From assembly GCA_030448225.1 (NCBI GenBank), contig JAUJNJ010000028.1:1-62638 (forward strand): a DNA stretch of 62,638 bases, written 5' to 3'. The position numbers and the translations under genes are program-made. Positions 49,240 to 56,217 of this stretch are shown one piece after another. The notes beneath the pieces were generated by a model. It had not been told where the DNA came from. It searched no databases and worked only from the letters and a program-made list of their open reading frames with translations. The number at the start of each line of letters is the position of its first letter. The stretch's first letter is position 1. Source of the DNA: Phycisphaerae bacterium. GTDB lineage: Bacteria > Planctomycetota > Phycisphaerae > Tepidisphaerales > Tepidisphaeraceae.

Positions 49240-51006
49240 ATGCCAACTCACGTCGCGCGCTGCGCCCTCGTCCTCTGCCTGATCGTCCTCGCCGCCCCTT
49301 CCGCCCGGGCGGCGGATGATTTCCCGCTCGGCCCGGACTCGCAGGTGCAGGAGGGCGTGCCGAAGGGGAAGGTCACGAAGCACCAGTGGAACGCGAGCAA
49401 GGTCTTCCCGGGCACCGAGCGCGATTACTGGGTCTACGTCCCCGCGCAGTACGACGGCGCCACGCCGGCGTGCGTGATGATCTTCCAGGACGGCGGCGGG
49501 TACGTCGCGGAGAAGGGCCAGTTCCGCACGCCGACGGTCCTGGACAACCTGATCCACAAGAAGGAGATGCCCGTCACCGTCGGCATCTTCATCAACCCCG
49601 GCGTCATCCCCGCGTCGGGGCCGAACCGGCACCCGCGCTACAACCGCAGCTTCGAGTACGACACGCCGAGCGATCAATACGCCCGCTTCCTGCTCGAGGA
49701 AATTCTACCGGAGGTCGGCAAGAGCGTGAAGCTCACCGACGACCCGAACGGCCGGGGGATCATCGGCAGCAGTTCCGGCGCGATCTGCGCGTTCACCGCC
49801 GCGTGGGAGCGACCGGACAAGTTCCGCCGGGTCGTCAGCTTCATCGGCAGCTACACCAACCTCCGCGGCGGCCACAACTACCCGGCCCTCATCCGCAAGA
49901 CCGAGCCGCGGCCGATCCGCGTCTTCCTGCAGGACGGCAAGAACGACCTCGACATCTACTCCGGCAGTTGGTGGGTCGGCAATCAGGACATGGCCGCCGC
50001 CCTCAACTTCGCCGGCTACGAGTACACGTTCGTCACCGGCGAGGGCGTGCACGACACGAAGCACGGCGCGCAGGTGCTGCCCGATGCGCTGCGGTACGTC
50101 TGGAAGGGGTACCCGGCCGCCCCCGCGCTGGGGCAGTTCCCCGTCGGCACGAAGGACAAGCGGCCGACGCCGCTCGTCATCATCACGCCGGGCGAGGAGT
50201 GGCAACTGCTGAGCGAGGGGCACCGCTTCACCGAGGGCCCCGCGCCCGATGCCGCCGGCAACGTCTACTTCACCGACGGCCCGAACGACAAGATCTTCCG
50301 GATCGACCCGGACGGGAAGGTGACGCCGTTCGTGCAGGACAGCAAGGGCGCCGGCGGCATGGAGGTCGGGCCCGACGGGCGCCTCTACGCGACGCAGGGG
50401 AAGACGAAGCGCATCGTCGCCTACGACAAGGACGGCAAAGAGGAGACGATCGCGGAAGACGTTGAGGGCAACGACCTCACGATCGCCCACGACGGCGGCA
50501 TCTACGTGACCGAGTCGGGCCGCAAGCAGGTGACGTACATCAGCCCGAAGCGCGAGAAGAAAGTCGTCGACAAGGGCCTCGCCTACGCGAACGGCCTCAC
50601 GCTCACGCCGGATCAGGGGCAACTCGTCGTCGCGGACATGCGCACGATGAATTTGTTCGCCTACCGCGTGGAGCCGGACGGAAGCTTGTCGCTCAAGCAG
50701 CCGTACTTCACGCTGCACGTCCCCGCGTTCGCGACCGACGGCGGGGCGGACGGGCTGTGCGTCGACACCGAGGGGCGCCTCTACGCGACGAGCCGGATGG
50801 GCCTGCAGGTGTTCGATCAGGCGGGCCGGGTGAACATCATCCTCGACAAGCCCCACCGCGGCCCGCTGGCGAACGTCTGCTTCGGCGGGAAGGACCTCGA
50901 CCACCTCTACGTCACCAGCGGCGACAAGGTGTTCCGCCGCAAGACCAAGGCGGCGGGCGTGCTGTCGTTCCAGCCGCCGATGCTGCCGCCGAAGCCGAAG
51001 CTGTGA
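49240..51006 (+). CDS. Exported fusion: esterase (alpha/beta hydrolase) + SMP-30/gluconolactonase beta-propeller
   Basis: 588 intact residues from ATG 49240 with a signal peptide (VARCALVLCLIVLAAPSARA). Residues about 30-300 form an enterochelin-esterase-like hydrolase: RDYWVYVPAQYDGATPACVM, FQDGGGYVAEKG, the nucleophile region GIIGSSSGAICAF (Ser near 178), VFLQDGKNDLDIYSG for the acid and GVHDTKHGAQVLPDALRYV for the histidine. Residues about 330-580 are an SMP-30 propeller: RFTEGPAPDAAGNVYFTDGP, GGMEVGPDGRLYAT and YANGLTLTPDQGQLVVAD. Both halves act on sugar esters or lactones in known relatives, so a periplasmic carbohydrate-ester role is likely. It is convergent with a lipoprotein gene. 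Confidence 0.9.
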   Translation: MPTHVARCALVLCLIVLAAPSARAADDFPLGPDSQVQEGVPKGKVTKHQWNASKVFPGTERDYWVYVPAQYDGATPACVMIFQDGGGYVAEKGQFRTPTVLDNLIHKKEMPVTVGIFINPGVIPASGPNRHPRYNRSFEYDTPSDQYARFLLEEILPEVGKSVKLTDDPNGRGIIGSSSGAICAFTAAWERPDKFRRVVSFIGSYTNLRGGHNYPALIRKTEPRPIRVFLQDGKNDLDIYSGSWWVGNQDMAAALNFAGYEYTFVTGEGVHDTKHGAQVLPDALRYVWKGYPAAPALGQFPVGTKDKRPTPLVIITPGEEWQLLSEGHRFTEGPAPDAAGNVYFTDGPNDKIFRIDPDGKVTPFVQDSKGAGGMEVGPDGRLYATQGKTKRIVAYDKDGKEETIAEDVEGNDLTIAHDGGIYVTESGRKQVTYISPKREKKVVDKGLAYANGLTLTPDQGQLVVADMRTMNLFAYRVEPDGSLSLKQPYFTLHVPAFATDGGADGLCVDTEGRLYATSRMGLQVFDQAGRVNIILDKPHRGPLANVCFGGKDLDHLYVTSGDKVFRRKTKAAGVLSFQPPMLPPKPKL

Positions 51007-51119
51007 GGCGGGCGCGGATGCTCAGCGTGCCGCTCGATTGCGGGCGCGCACGCGAGCCGCGGCAAGCGCGCGGCGGGTGGAGTGAGTCGGGGCACCAGTG
51101 GCGTGGCGGCGGCGGGGGA

Positions 51120-52061
51120 TCAGCGTGGCGGCACGTTCCGCCACACGCTGTAGCCGCCGCGCTCCGATCGCTCGGCTCCCGGCCCGATGACGCGCAGCCA
51201 GCCGTTGTAGATGAACCCCGCTTCGCCGTTGCCGTGCGCGTCCCACTCGTCTTTCGCCTTGGCCAGCGCGGCGGCGCGGTCGCCGATCACGACGACGTAC
51301 CGCGCGTCACGCGCCGACCGACTCGGCTCCCGCACGCCGACGTGCCACGCCGCGACGCCGGCCAGTTCCGCGCCCGGTTCGGGGACGGGGATCGCCTCGC
51401 CGCCGCCGCGCGTGACCGCCTGCACCGGGTTCCCGTCCCACCGGGCGTTCTCCAGCCGCGGCGGCTGCGTAACGACCGTTTCAGCGCCCGGGGCGACGTC
51501 CGTCCACCACACGCGCCGGCCGCCTTGAAGCGTCGACTCGGCGGGGAAGCCGCCGTCGGACGAACCGAGTTGGTAGACGACCGTCCCGACGAACCCTGCC
51601 GGCACGCGCAGACCCATGACCGTGGCCGGGCGGCGGTAGACGTAGAGGTCGAGCAGGTCCGTCGTGAGCGGGACGGGCGCGCGCACCGGCGACCCTTCTC
51701 GGAAGTAGGGCGAGCCGGAGCGAGGGATGTACCCGTCGACGGCCATCACCTCGACCCGCAATAAGTGCAGATATTCTCGGGCGAGCCGGATCGTCGCGAC
51801 GCCCTCGGCGTCGGTCGTCGCGTTCATCACCCAGTCGTCCATCCAGTCGAAGTCGTGCACGGCCACGATCCGGGCGCCGGCGACCGGATCCAGCGTCAGC
51901 CCGTCGAGCACGCGGAACCGCTTCTCGAAGCGCGGCGTCATCGCGCGCTCGATCGTCATGTGGTGGACGTTGTTCACGTGGATTGCCGCCATCTGCGCCA
52001 CCCCACACCCGGCTGAAGACATCACGGCCAGCAACATCGTGACAATGAGGTAACGCCGCAT
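51120..52061 (-). CDS. Lipoprotein, unknown function
   Basis: 313 residues from ATG 52061 with a lipoprotein signal (LIVTMLLAVMSSAGCG, lipidated Cys near residue 19). The mature part has a carboxypeptidase-regulatory-like beta domain: FRVLDGLTLDPVAGARIVAV, ATTDAEGVATIRLAREYLHL and DLYVYRRPATVMGLRVPAG. The C-terminal part has AAALAKAKDEWDAHGNGEAG and is mostly polar. No enzyme motif seen. Frame intact. Confidence 0.75.
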   Translation of the reverse strand: MRRYLIVTMLLAVMSSAGCGVAQMAAIHVNNVHHMTIERAMTPRFEKRFRVLDGLTLDPVAGARIVAVHDFDWMDDWVMNATTDAEGVATIRLAREYLHLLRVEVMAVDGYIPRSGSPYFREGSPVRAPVPLTTDLLDLYVYRRPATVMGLRVPAGFVGTVVYQLGSSDGGFPAESTLQGGRRVWWTDVAPGAETVVTQPPRLENARWDGNPVQAVTRGGGEAIPVPEPGAELAGVAAWHVGVREPSRSARDARYVVVIGDRAAALAKAKDEWDAHGNGEAGFIYNGWLRVIGPGAERSERGGYSVWRNVPPR

Positions 52062-52182
52062 TAGCCATCCCCGGCAAAAGAATGGAACGTGCAGTGCCGG
52101 CGACGGCGTAACCGGCGCCACGCCGCACGGCGTCACACCGTCGCCCGCCACGACGAACGCGTCAACGGCCGTTACCGCCCAC

Positions 52183-52268
52183 CGGAAGACGGCGGAGTCG
52201 AACCGCGGGCCCGAGAGGGCCCCATCCCGCTTCCAACGGGCGGCCGGGCCACCCCGGCGGCGTCTTCC
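52183..52268 (-). tRNA. tRNA-Ser (anticodon GGA)
   Basis: 86 bases with acceptor stem GGAAGAC/GTCTTCC, a D-arm with GGTGG, anticodon loop TTGGAAG (GGA), a long GC-rich variable arm typical of serine tRNAs, and a T-arm with GGTTCGACTCC. No CCA encoded. Confidence 0.88.
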
Positions 52269-52375
52269 CTTCATCATGCAGAAGGCATCTGTAGACAACG
52301 CGACACCTAACGAACGTTCGCGCACCTCGCTTCTTCATTCATCCTTCCTCCTTCATCCTTCCTACTTGGATTCCA

Positions 52376-52465
52376 CGGATGGCAGTGGAGTCGAACCACG
52401 GACCCCCTTGCGGACGTCCCATCCGGTTAGCACCCGGCGGCCGGACCAATCCGGCGTTACCATCC
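52376..52465 (-). tRNA. tRNA-Ser (anticodon GCT)
   Basis: 90 bases: acceptor GGATGG/CCATCC, D-arm GCCGGATTGGTCCGGC, anticodon loop GTGCTAA (GCT), long variable arm and T-arm GTGGTTCGACTCCAC. Decodes AGC/AGU. Second of three serine tRNAs in line on the minus strand. Confidence 0.88.
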
Positions 52466-52469
52466 GAAT

Positions 52470-52550
52470 CGAAGGATGAAGGCGGAAGCATGAAAGCCGG
52501 GAAGCCGATGCTGCCCGGTTCATCCTTCGTCCTTCCGACTTCATCCTTCG
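52470..52550. repeat. 19-bp inverted repeat between two tRNA-Ser genes
   Basis: 52470-52488 pairs with 52532-52550 (19 bases, one mismatch) around a 43-base centre. The motif TTCATCCTTC recurs at about 52343-52360 after the next tRNA. It may separate the tRNA precursors or be a small mobile repeat. Confidence 0.7.
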
Positions 52551-52556
52551 ACGCAA

Positions 52557-52641
52557 CGGAAGGCGGAGGAGTCGAACCCCAGGCCCGTGGGCCCCATCCG
52601 CTTTCGAGGCGGCGGCCGCGCCATCCGCGGCTTCACCTTCC
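52557..52641 (-). tRNA. tRNA-Ser (anticodon CGA)
   Basis: 85 bases: acceptor GGAAGG/CCTTCC, a D-arm with GGATGG, anticodon loop CTCGAAA (CGA), long variable arm, and a T-arm with GGTTCGACTCC that has one weak pair. Decodes UCG. Together with the two neighbours it covers three serine codon groups. Confidence 0.82.
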
Positions 52642-52669
52642 GAAGTTCGTGTCATTAGTCGGTGCGAAA

Positions 52670-52843
52670 TTGAACCACGGAGACACGGAGACACGGAGAC
52701 ACGGCGGAAAGACGGAGAAGGCAATGATGGATAAAGACCCGGCGCGCAACGACGCCTGGTCGCCATCTTTCATCGTCGATCCTCCATCCTCGAGCTTCGT
52801 ATCCTCTGTCCTACCTCCGTGACTCCGTGTCTCCGTGGTTCAA
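52670..52843. repeat. Palindromic dispersed repeat, copy 2
   Basis: Begins TTGAACCACGGAGACACGG, repeated as GGAGACAC units, and ends with the complementary CTCCGTGTCTCCGTGGTTCA. About 174 bases, located next to the tRNA-Ser cluster. Arms match copies 1 and 3; the centre differs. Confidence 0.85.
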
Positions 52844-52862
52844 CTCCCTTATCGAGCGCAAG

Positions 52863-52895
52863 AAAAAGCCGGCCGGTCCCGAGGGACCGGCCGGC
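52863..52895 (-). terminator. Strong intrinsic terminator (minus strand)
   Basis: A 12-bp perfect GC stem (52868-52879 with 52884-52895), 4-base loop, followed on the minus strand by TTTTTC. It ends the short cassette starting near 53003. Confidence 0.85.
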
Positions 52896-52921
52896 CGTGC
52901 GTTGGTTGAGTCTTGGTCAGC

Positions 52922-52999
52922 TCAGGCTACGCGCACGCTCTCCGGTCGACCCTCGGGGTCGGTGGATGAACTCGCGGAACTAGACGTGCGGAATGCCAT
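52922..52999 (-). CDS. Candidate 25-residue small protein, nearly leaderless
   Basis: A frame MAFRTSSSASSSTDPEGRPE plus SVRVA sits between a promoter-like pair (TTGCCT 53032-53037, TATAGT 53010-53015, 16-base spacer) and a strong terminator 27 bases past the stop. The predicted transcript start (about 53003) leaves only about 4 leader bases. It could instead be a small RNA of about 140 nt. No family recognised. Confidence 0.35.
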   Translation of the reverse strand: MAFRTSSSASSSTDPEGRPESVRVA

Positions 53000-53009
53000 T
53001 GCTGCGGCA

Positions 53010-53037
53010 ACTATAGTTCGCGATCTGCGCGAGGCAA
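53010..53037 (-). promoter_or_regulatory. Candidate promoter of the short cassette
   Basis: TTGCCT and TATAGT on the minus strand with a 16-base spacer, pointing at the small ORF and terminator. Confidence 0.45.
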
Positions 53038-53582
53038 GAAAAATCCCGGGCGCTGCAACTGTTATCTCGAAGCCGAGATCCCGCGCCGCGGCGCTGCACG
53101 AAGGATTTGCACTTGAGCTGCCTCGATGCGCACTCCCTCTCCTCAGTACGCTGGGGAGAGGGCGGGGGAGAGGGGCTCGCGCAACTGGCGAACAAGCGAT
53201 GGGGGCCGCCCGTCTGCGACATCCGCGCTCGCCGCCCTCGTCAATGATTCGTGGAAAGGGAGTGTGCAACGCGTCAGGCGTCGGCATGTCGCGGTGGTCA
53301 CTTCACGGACTCGACCGCGATCCCGATGGGTCGGAGCGTGATGAGACGGAGCGAGCGCCTCTCGGCAACTTCTGCGCCCCGCGCGGGCTGCATTTCTTTC
53401 GCGGCTGTCAAGCGAAAAATCCCGCCGTGGATTAAGGCACTGCCGCCGGGGGACGAAGAAAGGGTTGTGAGGCGTGTGAGTTAGTTTCTCCCCCCTCCGT
53501 CGGGGCGGTGCCATCGCCGTCCGTGTTGCCGGTTGTGTTCGGCCGGCTCCCGTAAACCCCACTACGTGGAAGGAGTTCCCAG
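53038..53582. other. Intergenic region, no gene recognised
   Basis: About 545 bases. A stretch near 53140-53175 (CGCTGGGGAGAGGGCGGGGG-like) resembles a widespread planctomycete intergenic phrase. Otherwise only shadow ORFs; the promoter of the next gene must lie here but no clear pair was found. Confidence 0.45.
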
Positions 53583-53888
53583 ATGTCGATGAACGCACAG
53601 ACCCTGTCCAGCGCCCGCGAGACCCTCGTCACGATCGGCCACGAGCGCCTGATCCTGGTCGCCCAGCTCGCCGAGCAGAAGCGCAAGATCACGGACCTCG
53701 AGCGTGAGATCCAGCGTCAGGCCCAGGCCCGGGCGATCGCCGAGCGCCTCGTCGTCGACCTGAAGTCGGAGAACGAAGCCCTCCGCGCCCAGATCCCGGA
53801 CGAGGCCACGATCCGCGCTTACAACGACCTGGTGCAGTACATGACGGCCCCCTCGGCCACGCACCCCGAGCTCCGCATCGCCGCCTAA
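53583..53888 (+). CDS. Small coiled-coil protein
   Basis: 101 residues from ATG 53583, with AAGGAG 8 bases upstream. Almost entirely helical and charged: TLVTIGHERLILVAQLAEQK, RKITDLEREIQRQAQARAIA and ERLVVDLKSENEALRAQIPD with heptad-spaced leucines, then a short tail. No membrane helix or signal. A cytoplasmic coiled-coil scaffold is likely. It stands alone before a strong terminator. Codon use is very clean, suggesting high expression. Confidence 0.85.
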   Translation: MSMNAQTLSSARETLVTIGHERLILVAQLAEQKRKITDLEREIQRQAQARAIAERLVVDLKSENEALRAQIPDEATIRAYNDLVQYMTAPSATHPELRIAA

Positions 53889-53972
53889 ACACCGGCCACG
53901 GCCGCGGGCGTGGAAACGCGCCCGCGGCGATGCATCAAGATTGGTGGCCCACGGAGGGGTCGCCACGAAGCC

Positions 53973-54008
53973 AAACCCCGCACGGCGCGAACGCGCCGTG
54001 CGGGGTTT
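53973..54008. terminator. Bidirectional terminator between convergent genes
   Basis: A 16-17-bp near-perfect stem flanked by AAA and TTT on opposite sides (53973-54008). It lies between the coiled-coil gene (plus) and the membrane/zinc protein (minus, ends 54085). A further GC hairpin is at about 53901-53928. Confidence 0.8.
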
Positions 54009-54084
54009 CTTGCGCGCGCTACGTTTGCACGAACGGATTACCGGCCCCTTCGCCGGGGCTGTGGATTTCAGCCCGAGTCGGCGG

Positions 54085-54606
54085 TCAACGCACAGACGCC
54101 GTCCCGCACTCCGGGCCGCGGTCCGGCGTCGCGCGGAGGTCGTAGCCGCAGGCGGGGCAGAGGCCGTCGCCGTGGCGCCCGAGCCGGCATCGGAATCGGC
54201 GTAAGAGCAGGAGGGTCGGACAAGTGGCCAGAACTGCCACCACTTGCCAGGACGAGGCCATGAACACGCGAAGGGACTGCCGCAGTGGGAAATCCACATG
54301 ACCTGCGAAGTAGCACATGCCCCACCTGTCCCAGTACGCATCTTTCGGCCAGCCGGCACGCATCTCCTCCGTTGAACGCCCTAGGGCTATCGACGCGTCT
54401 TCCCAGTACTCCATGGTCTGCCCGAACCCTTCGCCCCAGCACAGCGAGAACCCGATATGGCCGGGCGTCGTTTCCACAAGCAGTTGCCCCGTGCCCCAGG
54501 CGAGCTTGACCTTCTGCCATGAGAAGTAGCTCCGCACCCATAGCACGCACACCACCACGCACAGCAGCAGCGAGAAGGCAGAGCAGAGGGTGAACACGCG
54601 GCGCAT
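54085..54606 (-). CDS. Membrane protein with C-terminal degenerate zinc ribbon
   Basis: 173 residues from ATG 54606. An N-terminal helix (LCSAFSLLLCVVVCVLWVRS), a soluble part (VKLAWGTGQLLVETTPGHIG), a second helix (WQVVAVLATCPTLLLLRRFR) and a C-terminal ribbon CPACGYDLRATPDRGPECG. This tail is a hallmark of Phycisphaerae proteins, where the usual sequence has Cys in place of Gly after DR; here that metal ligand is lost. Function unknown. Confidence 0.78.
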   Translation of the reverse strand: MRRVFTLCSAFSLLLCVVVCVLWVRSYFSWQKVKLAWGTGQLLVETTPGHIGFSLCWGEGFGQTMEYWEDASIALGRSTEEMRAGWPKDAYWDRWGMCYFAGHVDFPLRQSLRVFMASSWQVVAVLATCPTLLLLRRFRCRLGRHGDGLCPACGYDLRATPDRGPECGTASVR

Positions 54607-54686
54607 GACGGTAAGGTTACCGCGGAAGGACGGATGAGCGGCCAAAATCCGCAGGCGGCCCAGGGGGTGACCTTCGGATCGGTCCG

Positions 54687-54692
54687 TATAAT
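54687..54692 (+). promoter_or_regulatory. Consensus -10 box placed for a leaderless start
   Basis: TATAAT at 54687-54692 is followed 7 bases later by the GTG at 54699, so transcription would begin at or next to the start codon. No good -35 is seen at normal spacing. Confidence 0.5.
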
Positions 54693-54698
54693 GACGGC

Positions 54699-55913
54699 GT
54701 GACACCAAACGTGCCGCCGTCGCGATTGATTCTCTCACTGTTGCTTGCCGCCGGGTGGTGCGTCGGCACCGCCGCGCCGGTGCTGCGCGCGGCGGACCCG
54801 GCGTCGCCGGCGCGGCAGGAGGCGGCGCCGGCCGACGTGGCGGCACGGCGGGCGGCGGCGCTGGCGGGCGACGCGATCCGCCGGATCGATCGGCGGCGGT
54901 GGCCGGAGGCGCAGGCGACGCTCGAGCGGGCGCTGGCGCTGGACCCGGGCAACGCCGTCCACCTCTACAACCTCGCGTGCGTGCTGGCCCGGCAGGGCGA
55001 CGCCGACCGCGCGATCGACGCGCTGCGCCGCGCGGCGGCCGCGGGGTTCACCGACTTCACGCTCGCCGCGCGCGACGCCGACCTCGCCTCGCTCCGCGCC
55101 GACGCCCGCTTCCGCGCGTTCCTCGCCGACAAGGCCGTCTGGCAGCGCCGCGCGGCCGAGCGGGTGCTGGAGAACCTTCGGGGCCGCTTCGGGCCGGATT
55201 ACCTCTACGAGATCGACCACGACCTGAAACTGATCTTCGCGACCGGCGTCGACCGCGCGACGCTCGACGAGCTGAAGGTGTGGCTCACCCGCCAGGCGCG
55301 CAGCCAGGGGGCCGACCTGTTCGAGCACCGGCCCGACGCGTTCGTGAGCGTCGTCATCCCGTCGGCCGCCGACTTCCGCAAGGTCGTGTGGCAGGAGAAC
55401 GTGGCCGGCGCGTATTACGACGCGACCAAGATGCACGTCGCCAAGCGGCCGGGTGACTTCATGGCGCATGAGTTCACGCACGCGCTGCACGCCGCCGACC
55501 GCGCGCCGCTCGGGCAGGAGCACGCGATCTGGGTGGCCGAGGGGCTGGCGGTGATGTACGAGGGCGCCCGCGTGATCGGCGACGCGCTCGTCCCGACCGA
55601 CAACCGCCGCACGCCGATCACCCGTGCGGCGGCGCAGCGGCGGAGCCTGATCCCGCTGGCGCACCTCGTCGCGATGACGCCGGACACCTTCGTCGCCCGC
55701 GGCCGCATGACCTACCCGCAGGCGGGCAGCCTCATGCTCTACCTGCGCGAGCGCGGGTGGCTCCGCGAATTTTACGACGCCTACAAGGCCGGCTACGACG
55801 ACGACCCGACCGGCCGGGCCGCGCTTGAATCGGTGACGGGGATGACGCTCGACGCGCTCGAGGAGGGGTTCGTCCAGTGGCTCCTGACGCGCCCGTCGAT
55901 CCGGCCCCGGTGA
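54699..55913 (+). CDS. Exported HExxH metallopeptidase-like protein with TPR
   Basis: 404 residues. GTG 54699 opens a signal peptide (LILSLLLAAGWCVGTAAPVL). TPR-like helices follow at about 55-130 (WPEAQATLERALALDPGNAV, LYNLACVLARQGDADRAIDA), then a DUF1570/peptidase-MA-like domain with FMAHEFTHALHAADRAPLGQ (zinc ligands His257 and His261), WVAEGLAVMYEGARV and MTYPQAGSLMLYLRERGWL. It is probably a periplasmic zinc protease of unknown substrate. There is no Shine-Dalgarno and the -10 box lies just upstream, so the message may be leaderless. It is divergent from the membrane/zinc-ribbon gene, 92 bases away. Confidence 0.88.
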   Translation: MTPNVPPSRLILSLLLAAGWCVGTAAPVLRAADPASPARQEAAPADVAARRAAALAGDAIRRIDRRRWPEAQATLERALALDPGNAVHLYNLACVLARQGDADRAIDALRRAAAAGFTDFTLAARDADLASLRADARFRAFLADKAVWQRRAAERVLENLRGRFGPDYLYEIDHDLKLIFATGVDRATLDELKVWLTRQARSQGADLFEHRPDAFVSVVIPSAADFRKVVWQENVAGAYYDATKMHVAKRPGDFMAHEFTHALHAADRAPLGQEHAIWVAEGLAVMYEGARVIGDALVPTDNRRTPITRAAAQRRSLIPLAHLVAMTPDTFVARGRMTYPQAGSLMLYLRERGWLREFYDAYKAGYDDDPTGRAALESVTGMTLDALEEGFVQWLLTRPSIRPR

Positions 55914-55994
55914 GGCGAGAACGCGATGCGCGGCGGCCATATCATTTCAAGGCTGGCGGCTTCCGCGACGCGGGGCGTTCCCGCCGAAGCGGGA

Positions 55995-56168
55995 TTGAAC
56001 CACGGATTCACGGAGACACGGAGGTAAGAGGAGAAGGCGAAGATGGAGGATGGAAGATAGCGGATGGAGGAAGTCGTGGAGGCTGCGAGGCGCCGGTCTT
56101 CCTCTACCTTCCATCCGCCATCCTCCATCCTCGTTTCCTTTTCCGACCTCCGTGTCTCCGTGGTTCAA
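55995..56168. repeat. Palindromic dispersed repeat, copy 3
   Basis: Starts TTGAACCACGGATTCACGG, ends with the complement CTCCGTGTCTCCGTGGTTCA, about 174 bases. The inner GATGGAGGATGG also pairs with CCATCCTCCATC. Placed between the metallopeptidase and putA. Confidence 0.85.
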
Positions 56169-56217
56169 TTGCCCTCGGTCCGCTAAACGGGCGTAAACCG
56201 CCGCCGGCCGAACTCGC

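Noticed and set aside
53110..53190. Coding sequence suggested by a PQYAGERAGERG phrase
   Set aside because: This phrase arises from a widespread intergenic GA-rich sequence type and no gene surrounds it.
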